A DNA stretch of 9,473 bases from Syntrophomonadaceae bacterium (GCA_012512295.1 JAAZDI010000308.1:1-9473), one strand, 5' to 3'. Shown: positions 1 to 7,518, numbered from the stretch's first letter. Program-made: numbers and translations. The notes: generated from the letters alone by a model not told the origin.

Positions 1-972
1 AGGCTAAAACAGAAGAACGAGGCATTAGTGAACGATCAAACCGGTCACATCAATGACTCTAAGGAATTGTCTTTAGTTCGAGAAGAACTTCGAGAAATGA
101 AACATTTAATGAATCGGGTCCTAAAGGGAGTAGAGGTCAGGCAGCGGAATGGCTTAGAAAATTACCCTCCCGGCTTTGAGCAGATCTTTGATTATCTCTG
201 CAGTCGCGATATCGAAGAAGGATTGGCTAGACGTTTAGTGAAGGCAATGGCGAACCAATTGCTTGCCAGTGACCTTGACAATAAACCCAAAATACAGGAA
301 TGCTTGGATAAATTAGTTTGTGATCTCTTTCAAGAACCTATCCCTATTCAACTATCTTCGCGAGAGAGACCCCAGGTCGTTTCTTTAGTTGGCCCTACCG
401 GTGTTGGAAAGACTACGACAATTGCCAAATTAGCGGCCCATTATTCATTAATCGAGAAAAAACGACTTGCCTTAATCACTATAGATACTTACCGCATTGC
501 CGCGATTGAGCAATTAAAAACCTACGGTAAAATTATGGATATTCCAGTAGAGGTTGTTTTTACCCCGGAAATTCTTCGCGAGACAATCGAGCAATTTAAA
601 GATAAGGAATTGATTTTACTTGATACAGCCGGTCGTAGTCCGCAAAATAACACCCATATGAAAGAATTAAACACCTTTTTAAACCAAAATAATATATCGG
701 AAAACTACTTGGTAATCAGTGCCGGTACGCGTTACCGGGATATGCTCAATATCTACAAGAGTTTTAGTAATGTGGTTTCGATTGATAAATTGATATTTAC
801 TAAACTAGATGAAACAGAATATTTAGGACCTTTGTTAAGTTTGGTTACCTATACCCAAAAGAACCTCTCATATGTTACTACTGGGCAAAATGTTCCTGAT
901 GACATTGAAGTACCCAACCCACGGAAACTAGCCAGGATGATTGTTGGGGAGATAGGAGAGAGCAAAATATGA
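1..972 (+). CDS. flhF: Flagellar GTPase FlhF (SRP-type), 5' end probably outside window
   Basis: FlhF is a signal-recognition-particle-family GTPase that acts at the membrane with FlhG to set the site and number of flagella. Numbering from GTG 28, the NG domain shows the P-loop GPTGVGKTTT at residues 122-131, the SRP-type DTYRIAAIEQL near 153, DTAGR at 199-203 and the G4 motif TKLD at 258-261. From GTG 28 the protein is 314 aa, whereas B. subtilis FlhF is about 366 aa with its P-loop near residue 183. About 60 or more N-terminal residues (the basic B domain and linker) are therefore missing here. The frame has no stop from base 1, and GTG 28 has only a weak GAGG at 19-22 with a 5-nt spacer. 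I infer that the real start lies upstream and that base 1 is inside the gene; GTG 28 as a start for a short FlhF is the less likely alternative. The stop overlaps the flhG start by 4 nt. Confidence 0.93.
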   Translation, partial: RLKQKNEALVNDQTGHINDSKELSLVREELREMKHLMNRVLKGVEVRQRNGLENYPPGFEQIFDYLCSRDIEEGLARRLVKAMANQLLASDLDNKPKIQECLDKLVCDLFQEPIPIQLSSRERPQVVSLVGPTGVGKTTTIAKLAAHYSLIEKKRLALITIDTYRIAAIEQLKTYGKIMDIPVEVVFTPEILRETIEQFKDKELILLDTAGRSPQNNTHMKELNTFLNQNNISENYLVISAGTRYRDMLNIYKSFSNVVSIDKLIFTKLDETEYLGPLLSLVTYTQKNLSYVTTGQNVPDDIEVPNPRKLARMIVGEIGESKI

Positions 973-1853
973 ATGATCAGGCAGAAAGGCTGCGTTGGTT
1001 AGCTAAGAGTCTGAAGGAACAAGTGAATGCCGAGATAAAAGGGAATTCTGTTTCCTCAAGGATTTTTGCCGTAACTAGTGGAAAAGGAGGGGTTGGAAAA
1101 ACAAACTTATCCCTTAACTTAGCCTTAGCTATGATTGAATATGGCAAGAAAGTCGTTCTAATGGATGCAGATATGGGTACGGCGAATATAGATATAATTC
1201 TTGGCGTTTTTCCCCAATACAACTTATTTCATGTGGCTGAAGGGAGCCGAAAACTGAACGAAATAATTCTGGAAGGGCCCAGAGGACTTCGCATCATCCC
1301 CGGAGTCTCGGGCATAAGGAACCTGGCTAATTTGTCAACTCAGCGATTTGAGCAGCTGATGACCGAGCTGCGGGAATTCGAACAAAACACGGAATTAATG
1401 ATTATTGATACCGGCGCCGGGATTTCTGATAATGTCATCAAATTTCTCCTGGCGGCAGATGAGGTTGTTGTCGTCACTACTCCTGAGCCGACCTCTTTAA
1501 CTGATGCCTATGCACTCATTAAGATTGTCGCTCAAGAAAACAAAAATCCGACAATCAGTTTGATTATCAACCGGGTCAATAATGAAAAGGAAAGTTTATT
1601 TGTCGCTAATAAACTAAAACAGGCTACCCAGAAATTCTTAAATCTCGATATAAATATTTTAGGTTATGTAGTTAATGATTCCGCAGTTGTTGAATCGGTT
1701 AAGAAGCAACAACCATTTTTGCTAACCTACCCAAAAGCGCCTGCTACTACCTGCGTCTATCATATAGCCGCTCAGCTCTGTCAACAAAATTGTTTTAAGC
1801 CTAAGGCATCAGGCGGTTTCTTTAATAGGGTAATGAGATTGCTAAGACGATAA
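969..1853 (+). CDS. flhG: MinD/ParA-like ATPase FlhG (YlxH), flagellar number regulator
   Basis: FlhG is a membrane-associated MinD-like ATPase that controls flagellar number and stimulates the FlhF GTPase. The N-terminus has the diagnostic DQAERLR at residues 3-9, the segment known to activate FlhF. The deviant Walker A GKGGVGKT is at 38-45 with the signature lysine K39. The A' motif is around D66/D68 (MDADMG), and Walker B is around D147 (IIDTGAG). The C-terminus (about 275-294) is basic with hydrophobic spacing and ends FFNRVMRLLRR, as expected for an amphipathic membrane-targeting helix. The length of 294 aa is normal. ATG 969 overlaps the flhF stop (ATGA) and has GGAGAG at 955-960 with an 8-nt spacer, so translation is probably coupled to flhF. 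It is followed after 31 nt by the PilZ gene. Confidence 0.96.
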   Translation: MNDQAERLRWLAKSLKEQVNAEIKGNSVSSRIFAVTSGKGGVGKTNLSLNLALAMIEYGKKVVLMDADMGTANIDIILGVFPQYNLFHVAEGSRKLNEIILEGPRGLRIIPGVSGIRNLANLSTQRFEQLMTELREFEQNTELMIIDTGAGISDNVIKFLLAADEVVVVTTPEPTSLTDAYALIKIVAQENKNPTISLIINRVNNEKESLFVANKLKQATQKFLNLDINILGYVVNDSAVVESVKKQQPFLLTYPKAPATTCVYHIAAQLCQQNCFKPKASGGFFNRVMRLLRR

Positions 1854-1859
1854 AAATAT

Positions 1860-1874
1860 ATCCTTCGGGAGGAT
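1860..1874 (+). promoter_or_regulatory. Possible hairpin masking the PilZ gene's ribosome binding site
   Basis: ATCCT (1860-1864) and AGGAT (1870-1874) form a perfect 5-bp stem around the loop TCGGG. The stem includes much of the Shine-Dalgarno GGGAGGA (1867-1873), which lies 11 nt before ATG 1885. A competing 3-bp fold closes a UUCG tetraloop (TCC-TTCG-GGA). Either fold could lower PilZ translation relative to its neighbours. The stem is short and may be chance. Confidence 0.25.
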
Positions 1875-1884
1875 TGTAATATAG

Positions 1885-2583
1885 ATGGTGGGTAAGAAAC
1901 TTATTCCTTTAACACCCGATGATTTTAAGATAAATCAATTAGTAGAAATCATTGTTAATGAGGAAGAGTATAAAGGAGTTTATCGTAGTCGAATTGAAGA
2001 AGTAAACGATACCACACTTACTCTTGCCATGCCTTTTTATCGAGGACAAATAGTACCTTTACGACCGGGCCTTAATATCAAGGTGAGTTTTTCCAAAGAG
2101 AGAATCGTGTATTCATTTGAAACTACAATTCTTAAACGAGTGCGGACCCCTCTTCCCCTACTAATTGTGAAAAAGCCAGTCGAGGCAGAACGCCGGCAGC
2201 GCCGGGCGTGGGTGCGGATTGAGCTTAGCATTCCAGTCAAGTATCGACGCTGGAAACTGGGAGACAGCCTGCAATCGAATAGCGATAGTACCGCCGATTT
2301 TACAGAAACCAGTTCCATAGATATAAGCGGGGGCGGAATGATGTTTACAACCAATGAGAAACTGCAACAAGGGGATTTATTGTTCGTATCCTTGGAAATT
2401 CCCGATTTTGGGCCTCTAAATGTAAAGTCTCGAATTACTCGCATTAGCCGGACTCCCCCGGCAGCTAAAGCAAAATACTTTGTGGGAGTAGAATTTTTGG
2501 ATTTACGGGAAAATGACCAGGACCGGATAGTTAAAATTGTTTTTGATCGCCAGCGTGAGTTAATTAAGAAGGGGCTTTTATAA
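1885..2583 (+). CDS. PilZ-domain cyclic-di-GMP receptor, YcgR/MotI-type flagellar brake
   Basis: This is a two-domain protein of 232 aa. Residues about 10-95 form a beta-rich YcgR-like N-terminal domain. The C-terminal PilZ domain (about 102-228) carries both cyclic-di-GMP binding motifs: RRxxxR as R106-R107-AWV-R111, and DxSxxG as D146-I-S148-GG-G151. The C-terminal strand AKYFVGVEFLDL (196-207) is also typical. Known relatives (YcgR in enterics, MotI/DgrA in Bacillus) bind cyclic-di-GMP and slow or disengage the flagellar stator. Location between flhG and cheB supports a motility role, which is inferred here. ATG 1885 follows GGGAGGA at 1867-1873 with an 11-nt spacer; GTG 1888 would fit the spacing less well. 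There is no signal peptide or membrane helix, so it is probably cytoplasmic. Confidence 0.9.
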   Translation: MVGKKLIPLTPDDFKINQLVEIIVNEEEYKGVYRSRIEEVNDTTLTLAMPFYRGQIVPLRPGLNIKVSFSKERIVYSFETTILKRVRTPLPLLIVKKPVEAERRQRRAWVRIELSIPVKYRRWKLGDSLQSNSDSTADFTETSSIDISGGGMMFTTNEKLQQGDLLFVSLEIPDFGPLNVKSRITRISRTPPAAKAKYFVGVEFLDLRENDQDRIVKIVFDRQRELIKKGLL

Positions 2584-2585
2584 AG

Positions 2586-2693
2586 TTGGGTTGTGCTTTT
2601 TACTTATCAATGTTCCTGCTGGCTTTGGGAGTCATTCAGTATTACCTAGGGAGGCAAGAGGGTGACAAAAGTTCGGGTTTTAGTTGTAGATGA
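2586..2693 (+). CDS. Possible micro-ORF, 35 aa with one membrane helix
   Basis: The 78-nt gap before cheB contains an open frame from TTG 2586 to TGA 2691-2693 that overlaps the start of cheB by 32 nt in another frame. The predicted peptide starts MGCAFYLSMFLLALGVIQ, then YYLGRQEG. Residues about 3-21 are continuous hydrophobic/aromatic residues without charge, compatible with a single transmembrane helix, followed by a polar tail. A possible ribosome binding site AAGGGG (2569-2574) lies 11 nt before TTG 2586, inside the end of the PilZ gene; ATG 2610 is an alternative but would cut the helix. I do not recognise the peptide. It could be a small membrane partner, a translational-coupling leader for cheB, or chance; the rare TTG start and the overlap argue for caution. 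Confidence 0.3.
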   Translation: MGCAFYLSMFLLALGVIQYYLGRQEGDKSSGFSCR

Positions 2694-3867
2694 TTCGGCA
2701 TTCATGCGCAAGGTTATATCCGATATTATTTCGTCTGACTCACAAATGAAAGTCGTCGGGTTGGCCCGTAATGGTCAAGAAGCAATTCAAAAGGTTCAGG
2801 AATTAAGGCCAGATGTGGTAACTCTGGACATTGAAATGCCGATAATGGATGGACTTACTGCTTTAGAACAAATAATGAAAGTTAGGCCGACCCCAGTCGT
2901 GATGTTATCTAGTTTAACTCAAGCCGGGGCGGAGGCTACATTGAGGGCTTTGCAACTAGGGGCTGTCGATTTTATTGCTAAACCGTCTGGATCTATTTCT
3001 TTGGATCTTGCTAAATTGCAGGATGAGATAAGGCTGAAAATCAAAATAGCCGCTATCGCCCGGATTCCCCGAATTCCTTTGTCGACCTCTAACACCAGAA
3101 ATTTTCTACCGATAAGAGACGCTGAGAGGCAAAGACCTGTTGAGACCAAGGCAAATTTAATACTATCCCAATTAATGCCCAACTTCGATGAAGCAAAAGT
3201 TGAAGCACGCATTCAGGCAGATGTAGGAACGAAAAGTAATTCTGCTAGAATATTCTTTGAAGCTAATTCAGACTCAAAAGGTCCTCTAAATCGTTTAGTG
3301 TTAATCGGTACCTCAACTGGAGGTCCTAAAGCACTTAATGAAGTAGTGCCGGCTTTACCGCTAAATCGGGGGATTGCAGTCTTAATTGTCCAACATATGC
3401 CACCCGGCTTTACTAAATCTCTTGCCGAACGGTTAGACAGCGTTTCTGCTTTGCACGTTAAAGAGGCAGTCGATGGAGAAGAAATCGTAGGAGGAACTGC
3501 TTACATTGCCCCAGGCGATTACCATTTAATGGTAAGGACTGGTCGGGCTGGCTCATCGCCTCGACTTTATGTAAGGCTGACCCGTGAGCCTCAGGTCTCA
3601 GGGCATCGACCTTCGGTGGATGTCATGCTGACCTCGGTTGCCGAAAATTTTTGGGGACATATGGTGGCAGTGATTCTAACCGGGATGGGACAAGATGGGA
3701 CCAAGGGGATGAAGGCGTTGAAATTAAAACAGTGCCGAACTATTGCTGAAGATGAGTCTACTTGCGTGGTGTTTGGTATGCCTAAATCGGCAATCGAGGC
3801 GGGAGTAGTGGACCGGGTTGTCCCATTACATCAGGTGGCTGCTGAAATAAAGAAGATGTTATATTAA
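2662..3867 (+). CDS. cheB: Chemotaxis protein-glutamate methylesterase CheB
   Basis: CheB removes methyl groups from receptor glutamates and, in the family generally, deamidates glutamines; phosphorylation by CheA activates it. The receiver domain (residues 1-120) shows the acidic pair D10/D11, the phospho-acceptor D56 in TLDIEMP, S83/S84 and K107 of AKP. The C-terminal methylesterase domain (about 209-400) has the catalytic triad: S218 in GTSTGG, H245 in QHMPPGFT and D345 in MGQDGTKG. The length of 401 aa is above the usual ~350 because the linker between domains (about 120-208) is long. Start GTG 2662 is supported by AGGGAGG at 2648-2654 with a 7-nt spacer, and residues 4-10 (VRVLVVD) begin the receiver fold directly. 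The next gene is cheA, 40 nt downstream. Confidence 0.97.
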   Translation: MTKVRVLVVDDSAFMRKVISDIISSDSQMKVVGLARNGQEAIQKVQELRPDVVTLDIEMPIMDGLTALEQIMKVRPTPVVMLSSLTQAGAEATLRALQLGAVDFIAKPSGSISLDLAKLQDEIRLKIKIAAIARIPRIPLSTSNTRNFLPIRDAERQRPVETKANLILSQLMPNFDEAKVEARIQADVGTKSNSARIFFEANSDSKGPLNRLVLIGTSTGGPKALNEVVPALPLNRGIAVLIVQHMPPGFTKSLAERLDSVSALHVKEAVDGEEIVGGTAYIAPGDYHLMVRTGRAGSSPRLYVRLTREPQVSGHRPSVDVMLTSVAENFWGHMVAVILTGMGQDGTKGMKALKLKQCRTIAEDESTCVVFGMPKSAIEAGVVDRVVPLHQVAAEIKKMLY

Positions 3868-3907
3868 GTTGATCGCTATACGGACGTGGTAAGGGAGGTA
3901 GGAAGAG

Positions 3908-5908
3908 ATGGATTTATCTCAGTATATGGATATTTTCTTGATCGAGTCTAAAGAACATTTATTGAACCTTAATCAATCTTTGCTAGAATTGGAATCAAAC
4001 CCCCATAATAAATTAATCTTGGATGAAATTTTTCGAGCAGCTCATACCCTGAAAGGGATGGCGTCCACTATGGGATTTGAGAATGTGGCAGACCTTACTC
4101 ATGTAATGGAAAACGTTCTCACCGGTTTGCGCAATCAAGAAGTCACTATAAGCAATCAACTCATTGACCTATTGTTTCAATGCCTGGATTCCTTACAAAA
4201 TATGATTGAGTCTATCGAGGCTGGAAAGAGTGACAACCTTCCGATAAATCAACTGATTCAGCTTTTACAAGATGCAGCGAATGGTCTGAATATAAATGAG
4301 CAACCAGAGATAGAATCTAGTCCGATTAAACTAGCGGCTCATGAGCTGGAGCTTAACGATTATGATGTCAATATGATTGTCAAGGCCTATCAACAAGGGT
4401 TCAAGGCTTACCATATTGGAATTGAGGTCGCCCCTGATTCACTGATGAAATCAGTTCGGGCATTTATGGTGTTCAAGAATCTGGAAGAAGTAGGGGAAAT
4501 AATAAAATGCAACCCTCCAGCTCAAGTGCTTGAGGAGGGCAATTTTGAAAATGGGTTTGATCTTATTCTGATAACTAAAGAAGAAGCAGCGTCAATTACC
4601 GAACGGGTACATACGATTTCTGAGATTAAACTGGCGAAGTGTACTTTGCTTGAATTGCCACCCGAAGAGCAAGGGCAGGAAAATGATGATGTCAAGTCCG
4701 ACCAGGCTAGACAAACTAAAGATTTGACCGAAGACCAGCCTAATTCGTTACGGCAGCCCACCAAAGTCCGTCAGACAGTTAGAGTAGATATTGAGCGACT
4801 GGACAAATTAATGAATCTAGTTGGGGAATTAGTAATCAACAAACCCCGGCTGCAGCAGATCGGACAAGCCAATAATTTGATCGAGCTTAATGAAACTGTG
4901 GAACAGTTTGATCGAATATCTACTGATTTACAGAATTTAGTGATGAAAGTTCGCATGGTTCCGGTAGAGCAGGTATTTAATCGATTTCCGCGGATGGTTA
5001 GAGACTTGGCTAAAGACTTGGGCAAAGAAATTAGATTTGTTATTGAGGGAAAAGAAACTGAACTTGATCGGACCGTTATCGACGAAATTGGCGATCCGTT
5101 GGTCCATTTATTAAGAAATTCAATCGACCATGGAATAGAAAGTTCCGAAGCCCGGCGAGCAGCTGGTAAAAGTAGCGAAGGATTTGTTCGCTTGGTGGCT
5201 CGGCATGAGGGCAATAATGTAATCATTGAGGTAGAAGATGATGGTCGAGGGATTGACCCTGAACGGGTTCGGGCACGCGCAGTCGCTTTAGGACTACTTA
5301 ATAAAGATTCCGATCTAGCGGATGACAATTCCATTCTTAATTTTATTTTTCAGCCGGGGTTTAGTACCGCTGAGCAAATAACTGAATTATCAGGCCGAGG
5401 TGTCGGGTTGGATGTTGTCCGCTCCAAAATTGAAGCCCTCAGTGGCACAGTTACCGTAGAAAGCAAACTTGGAGCAGGGACTAAGTTTAAGGTACGCTTA
5501 CCATTAACCTTGGCGATTATTCAGGCATTATTAATTAATGTTGCGCAAGAAACCTATGCGATACCTTTAAGCGCGGTTGATGAGACAGTGGCTATTACCC
5601 CAGAGAATATCAAACAGGTCCAAAATCAGGAAGTAGTCGTGCTGCGAGGGAAAGTTTTGCCAGTTATTCGTCTTCACAATCTACTAAATATAGCAGATCG
5701 TATTAATGGGGAGCGAGTCCTATATGTTGTTATTGTACGAAAAGGTGATAAACAGGCCGGCTTAATTGTTGACTCGCTGATCGGCCAACAGGAGATTGTC
5801 ATAAAATCTCTGGGCAAATTACTAACCGGTATACCTGGACTAGCTGGAGCAACCATTCTAGGCAACGGAGAGGTTTCTTTAATACTCGACGTGGGGACCT
5901 TGTTTTAG
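3908..5908 (+). CDS. cheA: Chemotaxis sensor histidine kinase CheA
   Basis: CheA is the receptor-coupled kinase that autophosphorylates on its HPt domain and passes phosphate to CheY and CheB. Domains in order: P1/HPt (1-125) with H46 in AAHTLKG; a P2-like response-regulator binding domain (about 145-250); a charged linker (251-285); P3 dimerisation helices (about 288-360, starting VRVDIERLDKLMNLVGELV); the P4 ATPase (about 361-532) with N-box N404 in LLRNSIDHG, G1 box DDGRGID at 444-450 and G2 box GRGVGLDVV at 496-504; and P5, a CheW-like domain (534-666). The length of 666 aa is typical. ATG 3908 follows AAGGGAGGT at 3891-3899, one of the strongest ribosome sites here. The stop codon is the first part of the cheW ribosome binding site, so the two genes are probably coupled. 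Confidence 0.98.
   Translation: MDLSQYMDIFLIESKEHLLNLNQSLLELESNPHNKLILDEIFRAAHTLKGMASTMGFENVADLTHVMENVLTGLRNQEVTISNQLIDLLFQCLDSLQNMIESIEAGKSDNLPINQLIQLLQDAANGLNINEQPEIESSPIKLAAHELELNDYDVNMIVKAYQQGFKAYHIGIEVAPDSLMKSVRAFMVFKNLEEVGEIIKCNPPAQVLEEGNFENGFDLILITKEEAASITERVHTISEIKLAKCTLLELPPEEQGQENDDVKSDQARQTKDLTEDQPNSLRQPTKVRQTVRVDIERLDKLMNLVGELVINKPRLQQIGQANNLIELNETVEQFDRISTDLQNLVMKVRMVPVEQVFNRFPRMVRDLAKDLGKEIRFVIEGKETELDRTVIDEIGDPLVHLLRNSIDHGIESSEARRAAGKSSEGFVRLVARHEGNNVIIEVEDDGRGIDPERVRARAVALGLLNKDSDLADDNSILNFIFQPGFSTAEQITELSGRGVGLDVVRSKIEALSGTVTVESKLGAGTKFKVRLPLTLAIIQALLINVAQETYAIPLSAVDETVAITPENIKQVQNQEVVVLRGKVLPVIRLHNLLNIADRINGERVLYVVIVRKGDKQAGLIVDSLIGQQEIVIKSLGKLLTGIPGLAGATILGNGEVSLILDVGTLF
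4513..4546 (+). other. Terminator-like hairpin inside cheA
   Basis: CCCTC (4513-4517), a CAG bulge, CTCAAG (4521-4526), TG, CTTGAG (4529-4534) and GAGGG (4535-4539) make an 11-bp interrupted stem, followed by CAATTTT (4540-4546). The shape resembles a weak intrinsic terminator or pause site, but the T tract is only four bases. It lies in the P2-coding part, where protein sequence is usually least conserved. The apical loop would open beyond 2 nt. It may be a pause or processing site, or chance. Confidence 0.25.
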
Positions 5909-5920
5909 GAGGGATTTAAG

Positions 5921-6379
5921 GTGAGTAATGATCAAGCCGGATTCAGTAATGAACTACAACTGGTATCCTTTATCTTAGGCCAGGAAGAGTATGCTCTCGA
6001 TATTTTGTTAGTTCAAGAAATCATCCGCATGTTGCGAATTACCCGGGTACCCAGGGCACCCCATTATATTGAGGGTGTGGTTAATCTGCGCGGAAATGTG
6101 ATCCCGGTTATTGATTTGCACCGGCGTTTTGGCCTGTCAGAACGAGTAAATAGTGAGCGGACCCGGATTATCGTGGTTAAAGTGCAGGATATTACTGCCG
6201 GTTTAGTTGTCGACGGAGTATCGGAGGTACTCCGCTTACCTCAGGCTGCGGTTGAGCCCGTTTCTTCGTTGGTAACTGCTATTGATACTGATTATATCCA
6301 GGGAATCGGTAAAAAAGATAATCGGCTTTTAATCATGTTAAACATTAACCGTGTATTAGGGATTGAGGGCTTAGATTAA
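5921..6379 (+). CDS. cheW: Chemotaxis adaptor CheW
   Basis: CheW bridges chemoreceptors to the P5 domain of CheA in the membrane-associated signalling array. The 152-aa protein is a single CheW domain (about residues 10-148). Hallmarks are LVSFILGQEEYALDI near 14-28, the segment IIRMLRITRVPRAPHYIEG (34-52), and the signature VVNLRGNVIPVIDL (53-66) with R57-G58. There is no receiver domain, so it is CheW and not CheV. Start GTG 5921 has AGGAGGG at 5907-5913 with a 7-nt spacer, overlapping the cheA stop; the intergenic gap is 12 nt. cheC follows after 33 nt. Confidence 0.97.
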   Translation: MSNDQAGFSNELQLVSFILGQEEYALDILLVQEIIRMLRITRVPRAPHYIEGVVNLRGNVIPVIDLHRRFGLSERVNSERTRIIVVKVQDITAGLVVDGVSEVLRLPQAAVEPVSSLVTAIDTDYIQGIGKKDNRLLIMLNINRVLGIEGLD

Positions 6380-6412
6380 AGTATCTTAGCCGGCGAATGG
6401 GGTGCTTAATCA

Positions 6413-7033
6413 ATGATTGATGAGTTTACTCAATTATCCGATTTGCAACTGGATGCCCTAAGGGAGATTGGTAATATTGGTGCCGGCAATGCCGCTACAT
6501 CTTTATCCATGATGATTAATCGTCGGATTGAAATGAGCGTACCTCAATTGACCGTACTTCCTTTTTCTGAACTGCCTTACGCAATCGGAGGACCTGAAAC
6601 GCTGGTAGTCGGAGTGTATTTACAGGTACAGGGAATGTCACCTTGCGGTATTTTGTTTCTACTTCCTCTTGAAAGTTCCCTAAAATTAGCGGAAATGTTA
6701 TTGGCTAAACCATCTGGTTCTCTTAAAGTAATGGGAGAAATGGAACATTCTGCTTTAATGGAATTGGGGAATATTTTAGCTGGATCCTTTCTGAATGCGC
6801 TGGCCATGGTTACTGACTTGGAACTTTTTCCTTCGGTCCCTTCATTAGCTACTGATATGTCCGGGGCGATTTTAAGTGCGGCTGTCTTTTCTCTGGGGGA
6901 GGTTGGTGATCATGCTCTACTAATCGAAACTAGGTTTACAGAGGATAACCAACAAGTTGTGGGGCATTTTCTTTTAATACCCGAACCAGGGTCACTTGAT
7001 GTAATCCTGGAACGGCTTGGAGTGAATAGTTAA
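6413..7033 (+). CDS. cheC: CheY-P phosphatase CheC
   Basis: CheC dephosphorylates CheY-P and is stimulated by CheD, giving feedback adaptation in Bacillota. The family active-site pattern (D/S)-x3-E-x2-N-x22-P occurs twice with exact spacing. Site 1 is D14, E18, N21 and P44; site 2 is S113, E117, N120 and P143. Both sites therefore look competent, as in canonical CheC; CheX and FliY differ in domain make-up. The protein is 206 aa, close to the usual length. ATG 6413 has a modest GGGGTG at 6399-6404. The stop TAA shares one base with the cheD start (TAATG at 7031-7035), which fits the known physical partnership of CheC and CheD and suggests coupled translation. Confidence 0.96.
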   Translation: MIDEFTQLSDLQLDALREIGNIGAGNAATSLSMMINRRIEMSVPQLTVLPFSELPYAIGGPETLVVGVYLQVQGMSPCGILFLLPLESSLKLAEMLLAKPSGSLKVMGEMEHSALMELGNILAGSFLNALAMVTDLELFPSVPSLATDMSGAILSAAVFSLGEVGDHALLIETRFTEDNQQVVGHFLLIPEPGSLDVILERLGVNS

Positions 7034-7518
7034 TGGCTAGAGTAGTTCAGGTAGGTATGGCAGATTATAAGGCAGCGGTTTGTCCGAATATCTTAATGAC
7101 TGCCGGGCTGGGTTCTTGCGTTGGGGTATGTTTATGGGATCCGGCAACGAGAATTGGTGGATTAGCCCACATAATGCTGCCCTCAAGCGTTCAGGCTCGA
7201 AGAACTGATAATAAAGGCAAATTTGCTGATACAGCCATTCTGGCGGTAATCCAGGAGATGAGTCGTTTGGGAGCTAACCCAGCTCGTCTGGTAGCCAAAA
7301 TCGCTGGCGGAGCCCAGATGTTTAATTTCGGTGGTACTACGGATATTATGCGAATCGGCGATCGTAATGCACAGGCTGTTCAACAGGTATTGAAAAATGA
7401 GAAAATAAAGATCCTTTTTTCCGATATCGGCGGCAGTCATGGACGAACCATTTATTTTATGACGGAAAATGGTAAACTCACTATTCGTACAATAGAGCAT
7501 GGTGAGAGGGTTGTGTAA
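7033..7518 (+). CDS. cheD: Chemoreceptor glutamine deamidase CheD
   Basis: CheD deamidates specific receptor glutamines to glutamates and binds CheC to raise its phosphatase activity. The cysteine-hydrolase triad of the family is visible as T23, C29 (GLGSCVGV) and H46 (GLAHIMLP), with the same 6- and 17-residue spacing as T21-C27-H44 of Thermotoga CheD. Other family marks are KIAGGAQMF near 89-97, IGDRNAQAV (108-116), and SDIGGSHGR (130-138). The length of 161 aa is normal. ATG 7033 overlaps the cheC stop by one base and is preceded by GGAG at 7019-7022. Only 2 nt separate it from sigD. Confidence 0.97.
   Translation: MARVVQVGMADYKAAVCPNILMTAGLGSCVGVCLWDPATRIGGLAHIMLPSSVQARRTDNKGKFADTAILAVIQEMSRLGANPARLVAKIAGGAQMFNFGGTTDIMRIGDRNAQAVQQVLKNEKIKILFSDIGGSHGRTIYFMTENGKLTIRTIEHGERVV
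7401..7427 (+). promoter_or_regulatory. Weak candidate SigD-type promoter inside cheD
   Basis: GAAA (7401-7404), 15 nt, then TCCGATAT (7420-7427) matches the B. subtilis SigD consensus TAAA-N15-GCCGATAT at 3 of 4 and 7 of 8 positions. It would start transcripts about 90 nt before sigD, allowing autoregulation. However, TCCGATAT also encodes the conserved CheD motif SDIGG, so the match may be forced by the protein sequence. Confidence 0.25.

Noticed and set aside
28..45. Similar gene starts: flhF, flhG and cheW all open with Asn-Asp-Gln and a GATCA(A/G) core
   Set aside because: In flhG the DQA is a functional motif. The match in cheW and flhF is about ten bases, the flhF start is doubtful, and no longer homology follows, so it looks coincidental.
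977..1222. Minus-strand open frame opposite flhG (81 codons)
   Set aside because: It lies wholly opposite the Walker A/A' part of flhG, has no ribosome site or recognisable domain, and mirrors the codon bias of the real gene.
3090..3115. TAAC-N14-ACCGATAA, a second SigD-promoter-like match inside cheB
   Set aside because: The -35 and spacing are poorer than consensus, and the next gene is about 800 nt away. Similar CCGATA matches at 4240 and 8737 have no -35 partner.
4771..5334. Minus-strand open frame of 187 codons opposite cheA
   Set aside because: It is Ser/Arg/Leu-rich low-complexity sequence, typical of an antisense shadow of a conserved gene.
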